A stretch of DNA of 24,458 nt, taken from an uncultured Clostridia bacterium. GTDB lineage: Bacteria > Bacillota > Clostridia > Christensenellales > UBA1242. This document shows, piece by piece, positions 1 to 7,492 of the stretch (positions are counted from its first letter, which is position 1; each line of letters starts with the position of its first letter). Location of the stretch: NCBI GenBank assembly GCA_937895935.1, contig CALBKX010000057.1, positions 1-24,458 of the forward strand, written 5' to 3'. The translations under genes were made by a program, and so were the position numbers. The notes below the pieces were generated by a model. It searched no databases and had not been told where the DNA came from. It saw nothing but the letters and a program-made list of their open reading frames with translations.

Positions 1-84
1 TTTGCTTGAACGATTTTACGTAGCATTTAACCGTATCTTGGTGGTTAAATGCGAAGCTCAAAGTGAAAGCAATCATTTACATCT
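1..84. repeat. Family A palindromic repeat, copy A1 (left end cut by window edge)
   Basis: The core is a perfect 10-bp hairpin, GCATTTAACC (23-32) with GGTTAAATGC (43-52), around a 10-nt loop GTATCTTGGT. The flanks, TTTGCTTGAACG at the start and AAGCAATCATTTACATCT at 67-84, match copy A3 at 6594-6690 nearly base for base, but the hairpin stem differs. The outer right arm would pair with a left arm lying before the window; in copy A2 that arm reads AGATGTAAATG. It lies just past the stop codon of the MurF-like gene, so it would be in that transcript's 3' end. Confidence 0.8.
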
Positions 85-112
85 ATGCAAACATTTACTT
101 CATTTATTTTCA

Positions 113-1741
113 TCACGTATAATTATCAGGCAAATCATTTTCAAACAAAACAACATCATTAGGTTTTGTTATTGTAGGAAGAAGCAATGTCGCTACATTT
201 AAATTTTCAGCTTCTAAGATGTTTTTCTCGTCAAATCCAGATTCTAAAAGTCCTTGTTTGATTGCATCTAAATTTACTTTATTTACAATTATAACCTTAT
301 CACAAACTTTTGCTATATTTTTTCCAAACTCAACATTTACTTCATACTCTATATTTCCCATTTCCACAATGCCCGGAGTAACTATAATTTTATTTGAGTT
401 TTTAAATAATGCTAATGTTTCAAGCGATGCTTTACTACTTTCCACCGAACTATTATAAGCATTATCTAAAATAGTTAAATTATTATTTTTTATAACTTCC
501 ATTCGATGTGACATAGGCTTTAATGATTCAATACCTTTAGATATTTCATCAAGCGATAGTCCAAGTTTATATGCCATAGCACTAGCCAAAGCAATATCTT
601 CTAAAAATTGTTTTCCTAACAATTTTGTTACGCAAACTACTTCTTTACCATTTATGCAAAGAGTAAATTTACTACCATTTTCGTCAAGTTCTATATTTTT
701 TATGTTGCAGAACAAGTTATCTTTTTCAATACCCACCAAGTATTTTTCTTTTGTGCATTTTTCATATAGCATTTTTGAACCTTCGTTTTCTGCATTAAAA
801 ACGACATATCCGTCATTAATTGCTTGCACAAGTTCATTTTTTGTTTTTGCCACGTTTTCAAAACTTCCAAAAGTTGCTAAATGTTGGCTACCAACTGAGG
901 TGATTATGGCGTGTTTTGGACTTATTAAGTCACATAAATATTTTATATCACCAACATTTTTAGCTCCCATTTCTGCTATTAAAACTTTATTATCTCTTTT
1001 TAAATATTTTAAAACAACTTTTGTTAGACCCATTGGCGTATTAAAACTATGAGGCGTCATACAAACAGAATATTTTTTAGAAAGCAAAACGTTTAAAATA
1101 TGTTTAGTTGTTGTTTTTCCATAACTACCTGTTATGCCAATTTTAATTAAATTAGGCATTTTTGAGAGCTTATTTTTAGCAGATTTTAAATATCTGTTTC
1201 TAATATAATTTTCCATAGGTAAATTAATTATATGAGCAAAAGGCACTAAAACAGGTATTATCATAGGTACTAAGATAATAATGCCATACCTTACAAGTGG
1301 AATAAACTGAGTTGATAATGCTATAAAACAAAATGAAATAATTGTAATTAAAACAAACAATGTAACTATTAATCTATTCATTCTTCTAGTTTGTTTTAAT
1401 GGGGTTTTTTGTGGCATTTTTGTTATGTTGATTATAAATATAATGCAAAAATAAATATAAAAAACTAAACCAAGATATGAATAATACCCTTCCCCAAAGC
1501 CATCTAACAATACATTTGTTACAAGTATTGAAATTAAAGACAAGAAAGAAAGCATTATAAGTCTGCCAAAATATTTTATTTTAGTGTCTTTTAACCACGC
1601 GTTATACCCAGACAATTTGTAGCCTGACAATTGTAACATTTGAAGTGGTTTTCCTGCCAAAAAGCATAAAAGTACACCATTTAATATAGCAATCGCTATA
1701 GTTATATAAAAATGCGGATTAGATAAATTTAAAATTTCCAT
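113..1741 (-). CDS. MurF-like Mur ligase with N-terminal membrane domain
   Basis: A 542-residue ATP-dependent amide ligase of the Mur family, probably acting on a peptidoglycan-type precursor at the membrane. Residues 1-172 hold about five hydrophobic segments (near 10-30, 58-79, 87-106, 123-144, 150-172), absent from classical cytosolic MurF. The catalytic part follows: P-loop GSYGKTTTK at 205-213, EMGA at 257-260, HLATFGS at 287-293, KTKNEL at 299-304, HRME at 412-415 and DNAYNSSVES at 426-435, which replaces the usual DDAYNANPxS. The stretch TPGIVEMGN (about 455-463) corresponds to the MurF C-terminal domain. The start has AAGGG just upstream. It begins 17 bases after the alpha/beta hydrolase, so the two are probably one operon. 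Family assignment is firm; whether it is the housekeeping MurF or a paralogue for another substrate cannot be told. Confidence 0.85.
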   Translation of the reverse strand: MEILNLSNPHFYITIAIAILNGVLLCFLAGKPLQMLQLSGYKLSGYNAWLKDTKIKYFGRLIMLSFLSLISILVTNVLLDGFGEGYYSYLGLVFYIYFCIIFIINITKMPQKTPLKQTRRMNRLIVTLFVLITIISFCFIALSTQFIPLVRYGIIILVPMIIPVLVPFAHIINLPMENYIRNRYLKSAKNKLSKMPNLIKIGITGSYGKTTTKHILNVLLSKKYSVCMTPHSFNTPMGLTKVVLKYLKRDNKVLIAEMGAKNVGDIKYLCDLISPKHAIITSVGSQHLATFGSFENVAKTKNELVQAINDGYVVFNAENEGSKMLYEKCTKEKYLVGIEKDNLFCNIKNIELDENGSKFTLCINGKEVVCVTKLLGKQFLEDIALASAMAYKLGLSLDEISKGIESLKPMSHRMEVIKNNNLTILDNAYNSSVESSKASLETLALFKNSNKIIVTPGIVEMGNIEYEVNVEFGKNIAKVCDKVIIVNKVNLDAIKQGLLESGFDEKNILEAENLNVATLLLPTITKPNDVVLFENDLPDNYT

Positions 1742-1758
1742 GTTTCCCTTTTAAATGC

Positions 1759-2505
1759 TTAATATTTATTAATAACTAAATAATTAAGCACATTAATAAA
1801 AGTATTAAAATCTTCAATATATGAGAAATGCCCAGCCTTTTTGATTATAACAAGCTCACTGTTTTTTATTAACTTATTAAAACGTTTAGCCATATAAATT
1901 GGAGTTTCCTTATCCTTTTTTCCCCAAAAGATTACAGTAGGCACCTTTATATTTATAGCATATTCCTCTAAAAAAGTGTTAACGATATTTACAAAAGTTT
2001 TTTTCATTATAGGACTTAATTTTTCATAGTCCTTAGAACCCTTAATTTTTTTTATTCCCAATTTCTTTTTTATTTTATTATTTGTTGTTTTGATATAATA
2101 AAATAGAGAATGTTTAGGTTTTAGTCCCGCACTATCAACAAGTATTAGTTTTTTGCCAATGTTTAAATTTGATAATACAACAGCAACTCTACCACCAAAA
2201 GAATGTCCAACAATAACAGAGTTTTCCATTTTTTCTTTTTTAATTAATTCATTTGTCATTGTTGCATAATCAAAAATGGTCCAAGGAGTTGACATCTCTT
2301 CGCTTTTTCCAAAAGGTGGAAAATCTATAAACATTGCTTTATAATCAAATTTTAAATATTTACAGATAAATTTAAAACTATCAATTTCTCCACCCCAGCC
2401 GTGTAAAAAAATCAGTTTATTCGAACCATTCCCTATTATTTCATAATTTATATTTACTGATTTATATAAGTAAATCATAGTTATATATATGAGCAAAATA
2501 CCCAT
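1759..2505 (-). CDS. Alpha/beta hydrolase
   Basis: A 248-residue alpha/beta-hydrolase-fold protein. The oxyanion-hole motif is HGWGG (35-39), the nucleophile elbow is GHSFGG (100-105, Ser102), the acid is probably Asp198 in KKDKETP, and the catalytic His is His226 in AGHFSYIED. The substrate is unknown; esterase, lipase or lactonase activity are all possible. The first 15 residues are hydrophobic and could be a weak anchor, or the true start may be Met10, since neither ATG has a strong ribosome site. It sits directly before the membrane MurF-like ligase in the same orientation, suggesting a shared envelope role, but that is inference from position only. Confidence 0.8.
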   Translation of the reverse strand: MGILLIYITMIYLYKSVNINYEIIGNGSNKLIFLHGWGGEIDSFKFICKYLKFDYKAMFIDFPPFGKSEEMSTPWTIFDYATMTNELIKKEKMENSVIVGHSFGGRVAVVLSNLNIGKKLILVDSAGLKPKHSLFYYIKTTNNKIKKKLGIKKIKGSKDYEKLSPIMKKTFVNIVNTFLEEYAINIKVPTVIFWGKKDKETPIYMAKRFNKLIKNSELVIIKKAGHFSYIEDFNTFINVLNYLVINKY

Positions 2506-2681
2506 TATTGTTAAAACCTAGCAAGTAAAATAGAAACAAAACTTCAAAAAGTTTGAACTATTACACTTACAAATATAAGTTGCTTTTTTACACAAAAAGA
2601 TTTTTTAAATCGTCTTTAAATTCTGCCAAATGCCTAATTAAAATTTATGCTTGGCATTTCCTTGATATATTTTTTGCAATT

Positions 2682-3113
2682 TTATTTACTAATTATAAAC
2701 ATACATAATGCATCATCGCCGTCTTTATAGTACTTATGTCTTACATTTAAAGTTTTAAAACCGACACTTTCATATAAATTAATTGCCGGTATATTTTTTG
2801 ATTTGACCTCTAATGACACCGACTGATTTTCTTTTTTTAAAGATATTATATATTTTAACATTTTAGTTGCATAACCTTGGCGTTTATATCCTTCTTTTGT
2901 TGCTATATCTAAAAGGTTTATATCATCTATGGTGATTAATATACTAGCAACACAAATTAAAACATTATTTTTTATTATGCCATAAAACTTTGTTGCGTTA
3001 GAATTGAAAGATTCCAATATTTGATTTTCTGTCCAAGATTCGTTTTTAAATTGCTCATTAAACAAATCAACTATTTTTGATATATCATTTTTTTCAAGTT
3101 TAACTATTTCCAT
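2682..3113 (-). CDS. rimI: Ribosomal-protein-alanine N-acetyltransferase-like GNAT (RimI)
   Basis: A 143-residue GNAT acetyltransferase, slightly shorter than typical RimI. The acetyl-CoA pyrophosphate-binding motif is RQGYA (78-82). The RimI-type second half is present: LEVKSKNIPAINLYESVGFK (101-120), then RHKYYKDGDDALCM (125-138). RimI classically acetylates the N-terminus of ribosomal protein S18, though many homologues have broader or unknown targets. Its start lies inside the last codons of tsaB, with a 14-base overlap, a conserved arrangement in Bacillota where rimI follows tsaE and tsaB. The overlap implies translational coupling. Family call is firm; the exact substrate is inferred from context. 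Confidence 0.88.
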   Translation of the reverse strand: MEIVKLEKNDISKIVDLFNEQFKNESWTENQILESFNSNATKFYGIIKNNVLICVASILITIDDINLLDIATKEGYKRQGYATKMLKYIISLKKENQSVSLEVKSKNIPAINLYESVGFKTLNVRHKYYKDGDDALCMFIISK

Positions 3114-3744
3114 TTCTTTTATCCAACTCCGCTTCTGCCTGAGATTTTCTTAAATATAATGGAACATAATCAAAAGAATATTCGCCTTTTGAAATTTTTT
3201 CTAGGCTAAAACTTAATAAATCTTCGCAGTTAAAATCAATAAATTTATTACAAATGCTATATTCTTCCTGTTTTAACCCAACTTTTATCCCTTGAAGAGA
3301 GTTGATTTCCTCTCCAAACATTAAACAAGGGGATGTGATTTGATTACCTTCATAATTATATTTACATACAAAAATATTGCCACTTAATCCATTTAATATA
3401 ACATAAAAGTCAGATTGTGGTTTTTCATTTTTAGCAAAAGAAAAAGCTAATAAATCCAAAGAATTTATTTCAATTTTTTTAATATTTTTGCAAGCCATAC
3501 AAAAACCTTTACATAAACTTGCACCTATTCTTATTCCAGTAAATGATCCCGGACCTATTACACAAGCGATACAATCTAAATCTTTTATTTCCAAATTTGC
3601 ATCACTCAAACATTTATCTACTGCCCCCAAAACATTTTCAGATTGTTTAAGTGAACTATCCATTGTTTTTTTATAAATTTTATCGCCCGCTTTAACGACC
3701 ACATAAGTTTCATTAAAAGCAGTGTTTAAACTTAACAATTTCAT
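3100..3744 (-). CDS. tsaB: tRNA threonylcarbamoyladenosine biosynthesis protein TsaB
   Basis: A 214-residue ASKHA-fold protein that pairs with TsaD and TsaE to make N6-threonylcarbamoyladenosine on ANN-decoding tRNAs. The diagnostic motif is GPGSFTGIRIG (64-74), after an N-terminal LLSLNTAF strand. The helix that usually carries an HSExL-like motif here reads KQSENVL (33-39), with Gln in place of the common His. The length is near the usual 220-230. The start codon follows the tsaE stop by one base and the 3' end overlaps rimI, so the three genes are one translational unit. No tsaD gene is in the window, so it must lie elsewhere. Confidence 0.92.
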   Translation of the reverse strand: MKLLSLNTAFNETYVVVKAGDKIYKKTMDSSLKQSENVLGAVDKCLSDANLEIKDLDCIACVIGPGSFTGIRIGASLCKGFCMACKNIKKIEINSLDLLAFSFAKNEKPQSDFYVILNGLSGNIFVCKYNYEGNQITSPCLMFGEEINSLQGIKVGLKQEEYSICNKFIDFNCEDLLSFSLEKISKGEYSFDYVPLYLRKSQAEAELDKRNGNS

Positions 3745-3745
3745 T

Positions 3746-4189
3746 TTACTTTACCCAACCTTTTATGGATATAGAAATATCTCTTGTTGTGTCATTAACT
3801 TTTTTAAAACTTATTTCTATATGCAAGGCAGGAAGCAACCCCTCAACATTTTTTGCCCATTCAACCAGTGCAATGCCTTTTAATTTTGTCAAGTCAAAGT
3901 ATTCTTCAAAACCACAATTTATTGCTTCCTCTTTAGAAGCAAGACGATACATATCAAAATGATATAAAGGCATTTTTTCACCTTGATACTCATTCATAAT
4001 TGTAAAAGTAGGGCTTGTTATAGTATCAGAAATACCTAAGCCTTCAGCAAAGCCTTTTGCAAATGTCGTTTTCCCTGCACCTAAATCTCCAACTAAAGAA
4101 ATAACGCAAGGGGATTTTATACTCATTGCATACTTTTTTGCTATTTCACGCGTTAATTGTTCACTATTTGATGTAAATTTTATTTCCAT
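3746..4189 (-). CDS. tsaE: tRNA threonylcarbamoyladenosine biosynthesis ATPase TsaE
   Basis: A 147-residue P-loop ATPase that regulates turnover of the TsaB-TsaD complex in t6A synthesis. Walker A is GDLGAGKTT (34-42). The family landmarks SPTFTIMNEY (59-68), HFDMYRL (77-83) and VEWAKN (89-94) are all present. The length is typical. AAGGA lies about seven bases before the ATG. It is followed after one base by tsaB and preceded 28 bases upstream by the PAP2 phosphatase gene on the same strand, which may share its transcript. Confidence 0.93.
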   Translation of the reverse strand: MEIKFTSNSEQLTREIAKKYAMSIKSPCVISLVGDLGAGKTTFAKGFAEGLGISDTITSPTFTIMNEYQGEKMPLYHFDMYRLASKEEAINCGFEEYFDLTKLKGIALVEWAKNVEGLLPALHIEISFKKVNDTTRDISISIKGWVK

Positions 4190-4217
4190 ATTTTTTCCTT
4201 AAGTTTAAAATATTTTA

Positions 4218-4787
4218 TCATATTTTATAAATTTTTTCAAGTTTTTTACGCATAAGCAACCAAGTTACAATAAACCCTAAGGCACCTAAAACAAGTCCCG
4301 CCAAAATATCGCTTAGATAATGTTGTCCTAAATACATTCTAGAAATGGCTGTAGCAAATATAAACAGTATTCCTAAAACATAAGTTAAAACAACAAACCA
4401 TTTTTTTCTATATAATTTAAATTTTCCTTGTTTATAAAGCCAATGAAACAAGTAAAAAATTGTTAAAACCATAAACATTACACTCACACTATGCCCGCTT
4501 GGAAAACTTTTACCAATGGTTGTTAATTTATTTATTATATCTGGATTAACAACATATGGTCTAGGTCTTGAAACAATTTCTTTTATTATATAATTTACAC
4601 CCAAAGTTATTAAAAAACCAAAACCAAAACCAAAGTATAGCCCAAACTTTTTATTTACAAACAAAATAATTATAATAAATAAGCATAATGCGCCTATCCA
4701 ACTAGCAATGTAGGACTCTGCTTGCATTAAAACATCAAGTAGTTTACTTTGGTGTGATTGCAACCAAATAATTATTTTTTCTTCCAC
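4218..4787 (-). CDS. PAP2-family membrane phosphatase
   Basis: A 189-residue integral membrane phosphatase with the three PAP2 signature blocks: KEIVSRPRP (69-77), PSGHS (96-100) and SRMYLGQHYLSD (149-160, with Arg150, His156 and Asp160 as expected catalytic residues). Several hydrophobic segments surround them. Members act on lipid phosphates such as undecaprenyl diphosphate or phosphatidic acid; which applies here is unknown, but an undecaprenyl-phosphate recycling role would be common for this size. The listed start is GTG with no well-spaced ribosome site, so a start a few codons downstream is possible. It is divergent from the YkvI-like gene. Confidence 0.85.
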   Translation of the reverse strand: MEEKIIIWLQSHQSKLLDVLMQAESYIASWIGALCLFIIIILFVNKKFGLYFGFGFGFLITLGVNYIIKEIVSRPRPYVVNPDIINKLTTIGKSFPSGHSVSVMFMVLTIFYLFHWLYKQGKFKLYRKKWFVVLTYVLGILFIFATAISRMYLGQHYLSDILAGLVLGALGFIVTWLLMRKKLEKIYKI

Positions 4788-4956
4788 ACTTCTATTATGT
4801 CAATAAAATGTAAGAAAAATCAAATTTATTTAAGAAATAGTTTATGTTTAGATTGAAATTAATATGTTTTATTTGTCTGGTAATTAAGTGTAATATATAT
4901 AATTTATTTACTTTTATTGATTCATATTAATATAGCCTTATTCATATTTATACCTT

Positions 4957-6009
4957 ATGAAAGTATTTAAAATGTCTGCAATAATAATTGGAGCAATTAT
5001 TGGTGCTGGTTTTGCTTCAGGGAAAGAAATATTTGAGTATTTTGCAAAATATGGGATTTGCTCATTATTTTTTATTATTCCTTTGTTTGTTTTTATATAT
5101 TTTTTTATATACACCTATTTAAAATTTGGAGAAAACAATGAAAATTTTGATTTAAAGCAAAGCAATAAATTTTTATGCAAACCACTCAAATTTTTTAATG
5201 TTAAATTCAACCCATTGGATGTAGGTTTATTTCTAACTTTTTTAATTCATACAAGCGCTATGTATTCAAGTTTAATAGCTCTATTTGCGACTTATTTGCC
5301 AAGCGGATTTACTTTTGTTTATTTTTTGATTGCTTTAACTGTAACTATAATTTTAATAAAATCCACATTTAAAAGTTATTCGATTTTATCTAATTTAGTT
5401 GTCCCGCTTATTATAGTTTGCATTATGTTAAATGTCGTTTGTTCTTTTAATTTTGGTACATTTTCAACAAACTTTGGAATTAACACAATATTACCTTTAC
5501 CAATTTTAACCCTTGTGTACGCATCTCAAAATACTTATTTTAGTTCTTTTGTTATAATAAAACTTGGCTCTAATTTAAACAAAAAACAAAGACATTTGAT
5601 TAGTTTAATTGTGTCTGCAACTATATGTCTACTTATTTTGCTTGGCATTTTATGTTTTATGTTTAATCCATCATTAGTTTATAGTGAAATGCCTTTTGCA
5701 GAAGTCGCCATAAAAGTAAATCCTATATTTAGTGTTATTTTTGCAATTATAATTTTTGGCTCTATTATAACAACTCACGCGACTTGTTTAACTTCATTAA
5801 AAGAATATTTTAAAGGCGAAAAAAAATACAATAATACTTTTACAATGCTTATTTTAGTTATTGTTTTGAGTTTATTTAATTTTGGAAAAATTGTTGAATA
5901 TTTATATCCATTAATTGGTGCTTTTGGATTAATTTATCTTTATAAAATAATTACTTATAATTATAAATTAAATTATTTAAAAAAATTAATTAAAAATAAA
6001 ACAAATTAA
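4957..6009 (+). CDS. YkvI-like multi-pass membrane protein
   Basis: A 350-residue, highly hydrophobic protein with about ten membrane segments. It begins with GAIIGAGFASGKEI (12-25), the signature of the YkvI-type membrane family, which is thought to share the fold of amino-acid/sodium symporters; no substrate is known. The listed ATG has no visible ribosome site, and Met6 (4972) is an alternative start with only a weak GAAAG upstream. It stands alone on the plus strand between the divergent PAP2 gene and the repeat cluster, and ends with a lysine- and asparagine-rich tail. Family recognised from the N-terminal motif and hydrophobic layout; transport function is inference. Confidence 0.72.
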   Translation: MKVFKMSAIIIGAIIGAGFASGKEIFEYFAKYGICSLFFIIPLFVFIYFFIYTYLKFGENNENFDLKQSNKFLCKPLKFFNVKFNPLDVGLFLTFLIHTSAMYSSLIALFATYLPSGFTFVYFLIALTVTIILIKSTFKSYSILSNLVVPLIIVCIMLNVVCSFNFGTFSTNFGINTILPLPILTLVYASQNTYFSSFVIIKLGSNLNKKQRHLISLIVSATICLLILLGILCFMFNPSLVYSEMPFAEVAIKVNPIFSVIFAIIIFGSIITTHATCLTSLKEYFKGEKKYNNTFTMLILVIVLSLFNFGKIVEYLYPLIGAFGLIYLYKIITYNYKLNYLKKLIKNKTN

Positions 6010-6056
6010 AATAAAACAAAAAAACTGCTTTTAAATTATTAAAAATATTAAAAAAG

Positions 6057-6084
6057 AAACTTTACTTTAATTAAAGTTTTTTTT
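6057..6084 (+). terminator. Probable intrinsic terminator after the YkvI-like gene
   Basis: AAACTTT (6057-6063) pairs with AAAGTTT (6073-6079) around a 9-nt loop, and a run of T follows. The stem is AT-rich and therefore weak, but the position about 50 bases after the stop codon is right. Confidence 0.55.
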
Positions 6085-6172
6085 ATCAATTAACCAAAGC
6101 ACTATTGCTCAAATTTTAAGTGAGCAGATTGCTATAGGTCTTGAGCGTAAGCAAACATTTACATAATGTAAA

Positions 6173-6213
6173 ACCTCTCCATCTTGCATTACTGCAAGCC
6201 ACCTCCCGCAAGA
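6173..6213. repeat. Family B repeat, copy B1 (degenerate)
   Basis: ACCTCTCC leads into a hairpin CTTGCA (6183-6188) with TGCAAG (6193-6198), then GCCACCTCCC. The second hairpin seen in B2 is eroded here: the right arm reads AAAGGAAG instead of AGGGGAG. Confidence 0.65.
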
Positions 6214-6238
6214 CAAAAGGAAGTATAAATTAAAGAAA

Positions 6239-6287
6239 ACCTCTCCGTCAGTCAATTCTTGACTGCCACCTCCCCTTGGCAGGGGAG
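6239..6287. repeat. Family B repeat, copy B2
   Basis: ACCTCTCCGT leads into a perfect 7-bp hairpin CAGTCAA (6249-6255) with TTGACTG (6259-6265) and a TTC loop. GCCAC follows, then a second hairpin CTCCCC (6270-6275) with GGGGAG (6282-6287). This is the most complete copy of the family in the window. Confidence 0.8.
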
Positions 6288-6368
6288 TAAAAATAATGAT
6301 TATCAAAAACATTAAATATTTTTTAACACTTTTAAGTAAACTCTTCGCCAAGTGGCCTATTCCCTCCT

Positions 6369-6467
6369 AGATGTAAATGATTTGCTTTAAGCGAGTACAA
6401 CGAAAGCGACAGTCCGTCATTTGGTGGACTGGAGCGGAGTGCTTGAGCGTTAAGCAATAATTTGCAT
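6369..6467. repeat. Family A palindromic repeat, copy A2
   Basis: The outer arms are AGATGTAAATGATTTGCTT (6369-6387) and AAGCAATAATTTGCAT (6452-6467). The central hairpin is CAGTCC (6410-6415) with GGACTG (6426-6431) around the 10-nt loop GTCATTTGGT. Loop length and loop ends match A1 and A3, while the middle of the arms and the stem differ. Confidence 0.78.
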
Positions 6468-6474
6468 AATGTAA

Positions 6475-6523
6475 AACTCCTCCGTCAAACTTCGTTTGCC
6501 ACCCCCCCCTTTGGCAGGGGAGG
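6475..6523. repeat. Family B repeat, copy B3
   Basis: ACTCCTCCGT leads into a hairpin CAAAC (6486-6490) with GTTTG (6494-6498). It has the same TTC loop as B2 but an unrelated stem sequence. GCCAC follows, then a run of C pairing with AGGGGAGG (6516-6523). The C run (6502-6509) is eight bases long in an otherwise AT-rich region. Confidence 0.78.
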
Positions 6524-6593
6524 AAAAAATCTTCGAAGAACTTGCTTCGCCAAGTGGCTTTATACTTTATAATAATCGTCCTTATTTTCCCCT

Positions 6594-6690
6594 AGAAGTA
6601 AATGTTTTGCTTGAACGACTTTACGTAGCTGTAGTCCGTCACTTGGTGGACTACCAGCGAAGCTCAAAGTGAAAGCAATCATTTACTTCT
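6594..6690. repeat. Family A palindromic repeat, copy A3, overlapping the permease 3' end
   Basis: A 97-bp near-palindrome. The outer arms AGAAGTAAATG (6594-6604) and CATTTACTTCT (6680-6690) are exact complements. The central hairpin is GTAGTCC (6631-6637) with GGACTAC (6648-6654) around GTCACTTGGT, extended by GCT/AGC with one bulged C. The right arm runs into the ABC permease gene and supplies its stop codon and last two full codons. Confidence 0.85.
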
Positions 6691-7492
6691 GTTTAACCTT
6701 CTTTTCAAGAAGTCCGACAAAAAAGTACATACCTCCCGCAAGAACACATAAAACCATAGTGCTAGTTAAAACAATGTCAAGTTTAAATATTTGACTACCA
6801 TATACAATTAAATATCCGAGTCCAGCCTTACTAACTAAATATTCACCCATAATTGTGCCTACCCACGCCATACCAACATTTATTTTCAAAACGGAAATAA
6901 AATCAACGAAAGCATTTGGAAGAATTAGTTTTGTGAGAATTTGGAATTTATTTGCCCCAAATGATTTCATAAGGACAATTTTATCTTTGTCACAATTTAA
7001 AAATGCCGATAACATTGATAATATGGTTATTACAATACAAATCAATACACACATTGTCACAATAGCATTTGTTCCTGCACCAACCCATATGATGATAAGT
7101 GGTCCCAATGCTATTTTAGGTAAACTATTTAATATAACGATGTAAGGGTCTAAAACTTTTCTTAATTTATCGCTCCACCACAACATAATTGCAATAAGAG
7201 TTCCAAGTGCTGTTGCGATTACAAAGCCTATTATAGTTTCGCTCAATGTCACCCACATATGATGCAATAAATTACCTGTTGCAAAAAGGTCTATTAAAGT
7301 TTTACAAATTCGGCTAGGGCTACTAAAGAAGAAAGCGTCTATTACATTAGTTGCCACTAAAATTTCCCAAACACCTATAATAATTGCCAAAAGCAAAATT
7401 TGATATATTTTTGTTGTAACAGAGTCAACTTTTAAACTTTTAAGATATTTTAAATATTTTTTTGAAGCACCAATATTTTTTTTATTTTTCAT
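6683..7492 (-). CDS. ABC transporter permease, SsuC/TauC/ThiX type
   Basis: A 269-residue inner-membrane permease of the nitrate/sulfonate/taurine/thiamine-precursor import family. About six hydrophobic segments are visible. The coupling (EAA-like) loop is KSFGANKFQILTKLILPNA near residues 176-194. An N-terminal basic stretch precedes the first membrane helix. Its start codon lies inside the 3' end of the ATPase gene (11-base overlap), with a GGAGAG ribosome site there, so the two are translationally coupled. No periplasmic-type substrate-binding protein is in the window. Substrate cannot be assigned: alkanesulfonate, HMP-like thiamine precursor and riboflavin systems share this architecture. 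The stop codon lies in repeat A3. Confidence 0.88.
   Translation of the reverse strand: MKNKKNIGASKKYLKYLKSLKVDSVTTKIYQILLLAIIIGVWEILVATNVIDAFFFSSPSRICKTLIDLFATGNLLHHMWVTLSETIIGFVIATALGTLIAIMLWWSDKLRKVLDPYIVILNSLPKIALGPLIIIWVGAGTNAIVTMCVLICIVITILSMLSAFLNCDKDKIVLMKSFGANKFQILTKLILPNAFVDFISVLKINVGMAWVGTIMGEYLVSKAGLGYLIVYGSQIFKLDIVLTSTMVLCVLAGGMYFFVGLLEKKVKQK

Larger units (their letters stand above)
6100..6690. repeat. Mosaic of family A and B hairpin repeats (intergenic cluster)
   Basis: This stretch between the YkvI-like gene and the ABC permease has no credible gene. It alternates repeat units: a family A right-half remnant (about 6140-6172), B1 (6173-6213), B2 (6239-6287), a 14-base motif CTTCGCCAAGTGGC (6343-6356), A2 (6369-6467), B3 (6475-6523), the same 14-base motif (6545-6558) and A3 (6594-6690). 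The passage CTTGAGCGT...ATAATGTAAAAC leading into B1 (from 6140) and into B3 (from 6442) is a direct repeat, so the order A-right-arm, B, 14-mer, A is present about twice in tandem. Confidence 0.8.

Noticed and set aside
1..202. 66-codon plus-strand open frame at the window start
   Set aside because: It runs through repeat A1 and into the antisense of the MurF-like gene; no ribosome site.
2506..2681. Terminator or gene between rimI and the hydrolase
   Set aside because: AAATGCC and GGCATTT form a 7-bp inverted repeat, but no T-run follows on the minus strand, and no coding frame is visible.
6109..6351. 80-codon minus-strand open frame in the repeat cluster
   Set aside because: It is read straight through B1 and B2 hairpin repeats, has no ribosome site and no protein-like composition.
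6100..6690. CRISPR array
   Set aside because: Units are unequal in length, palindromic and mosaic, without regular spacers, and no cas gene is present.
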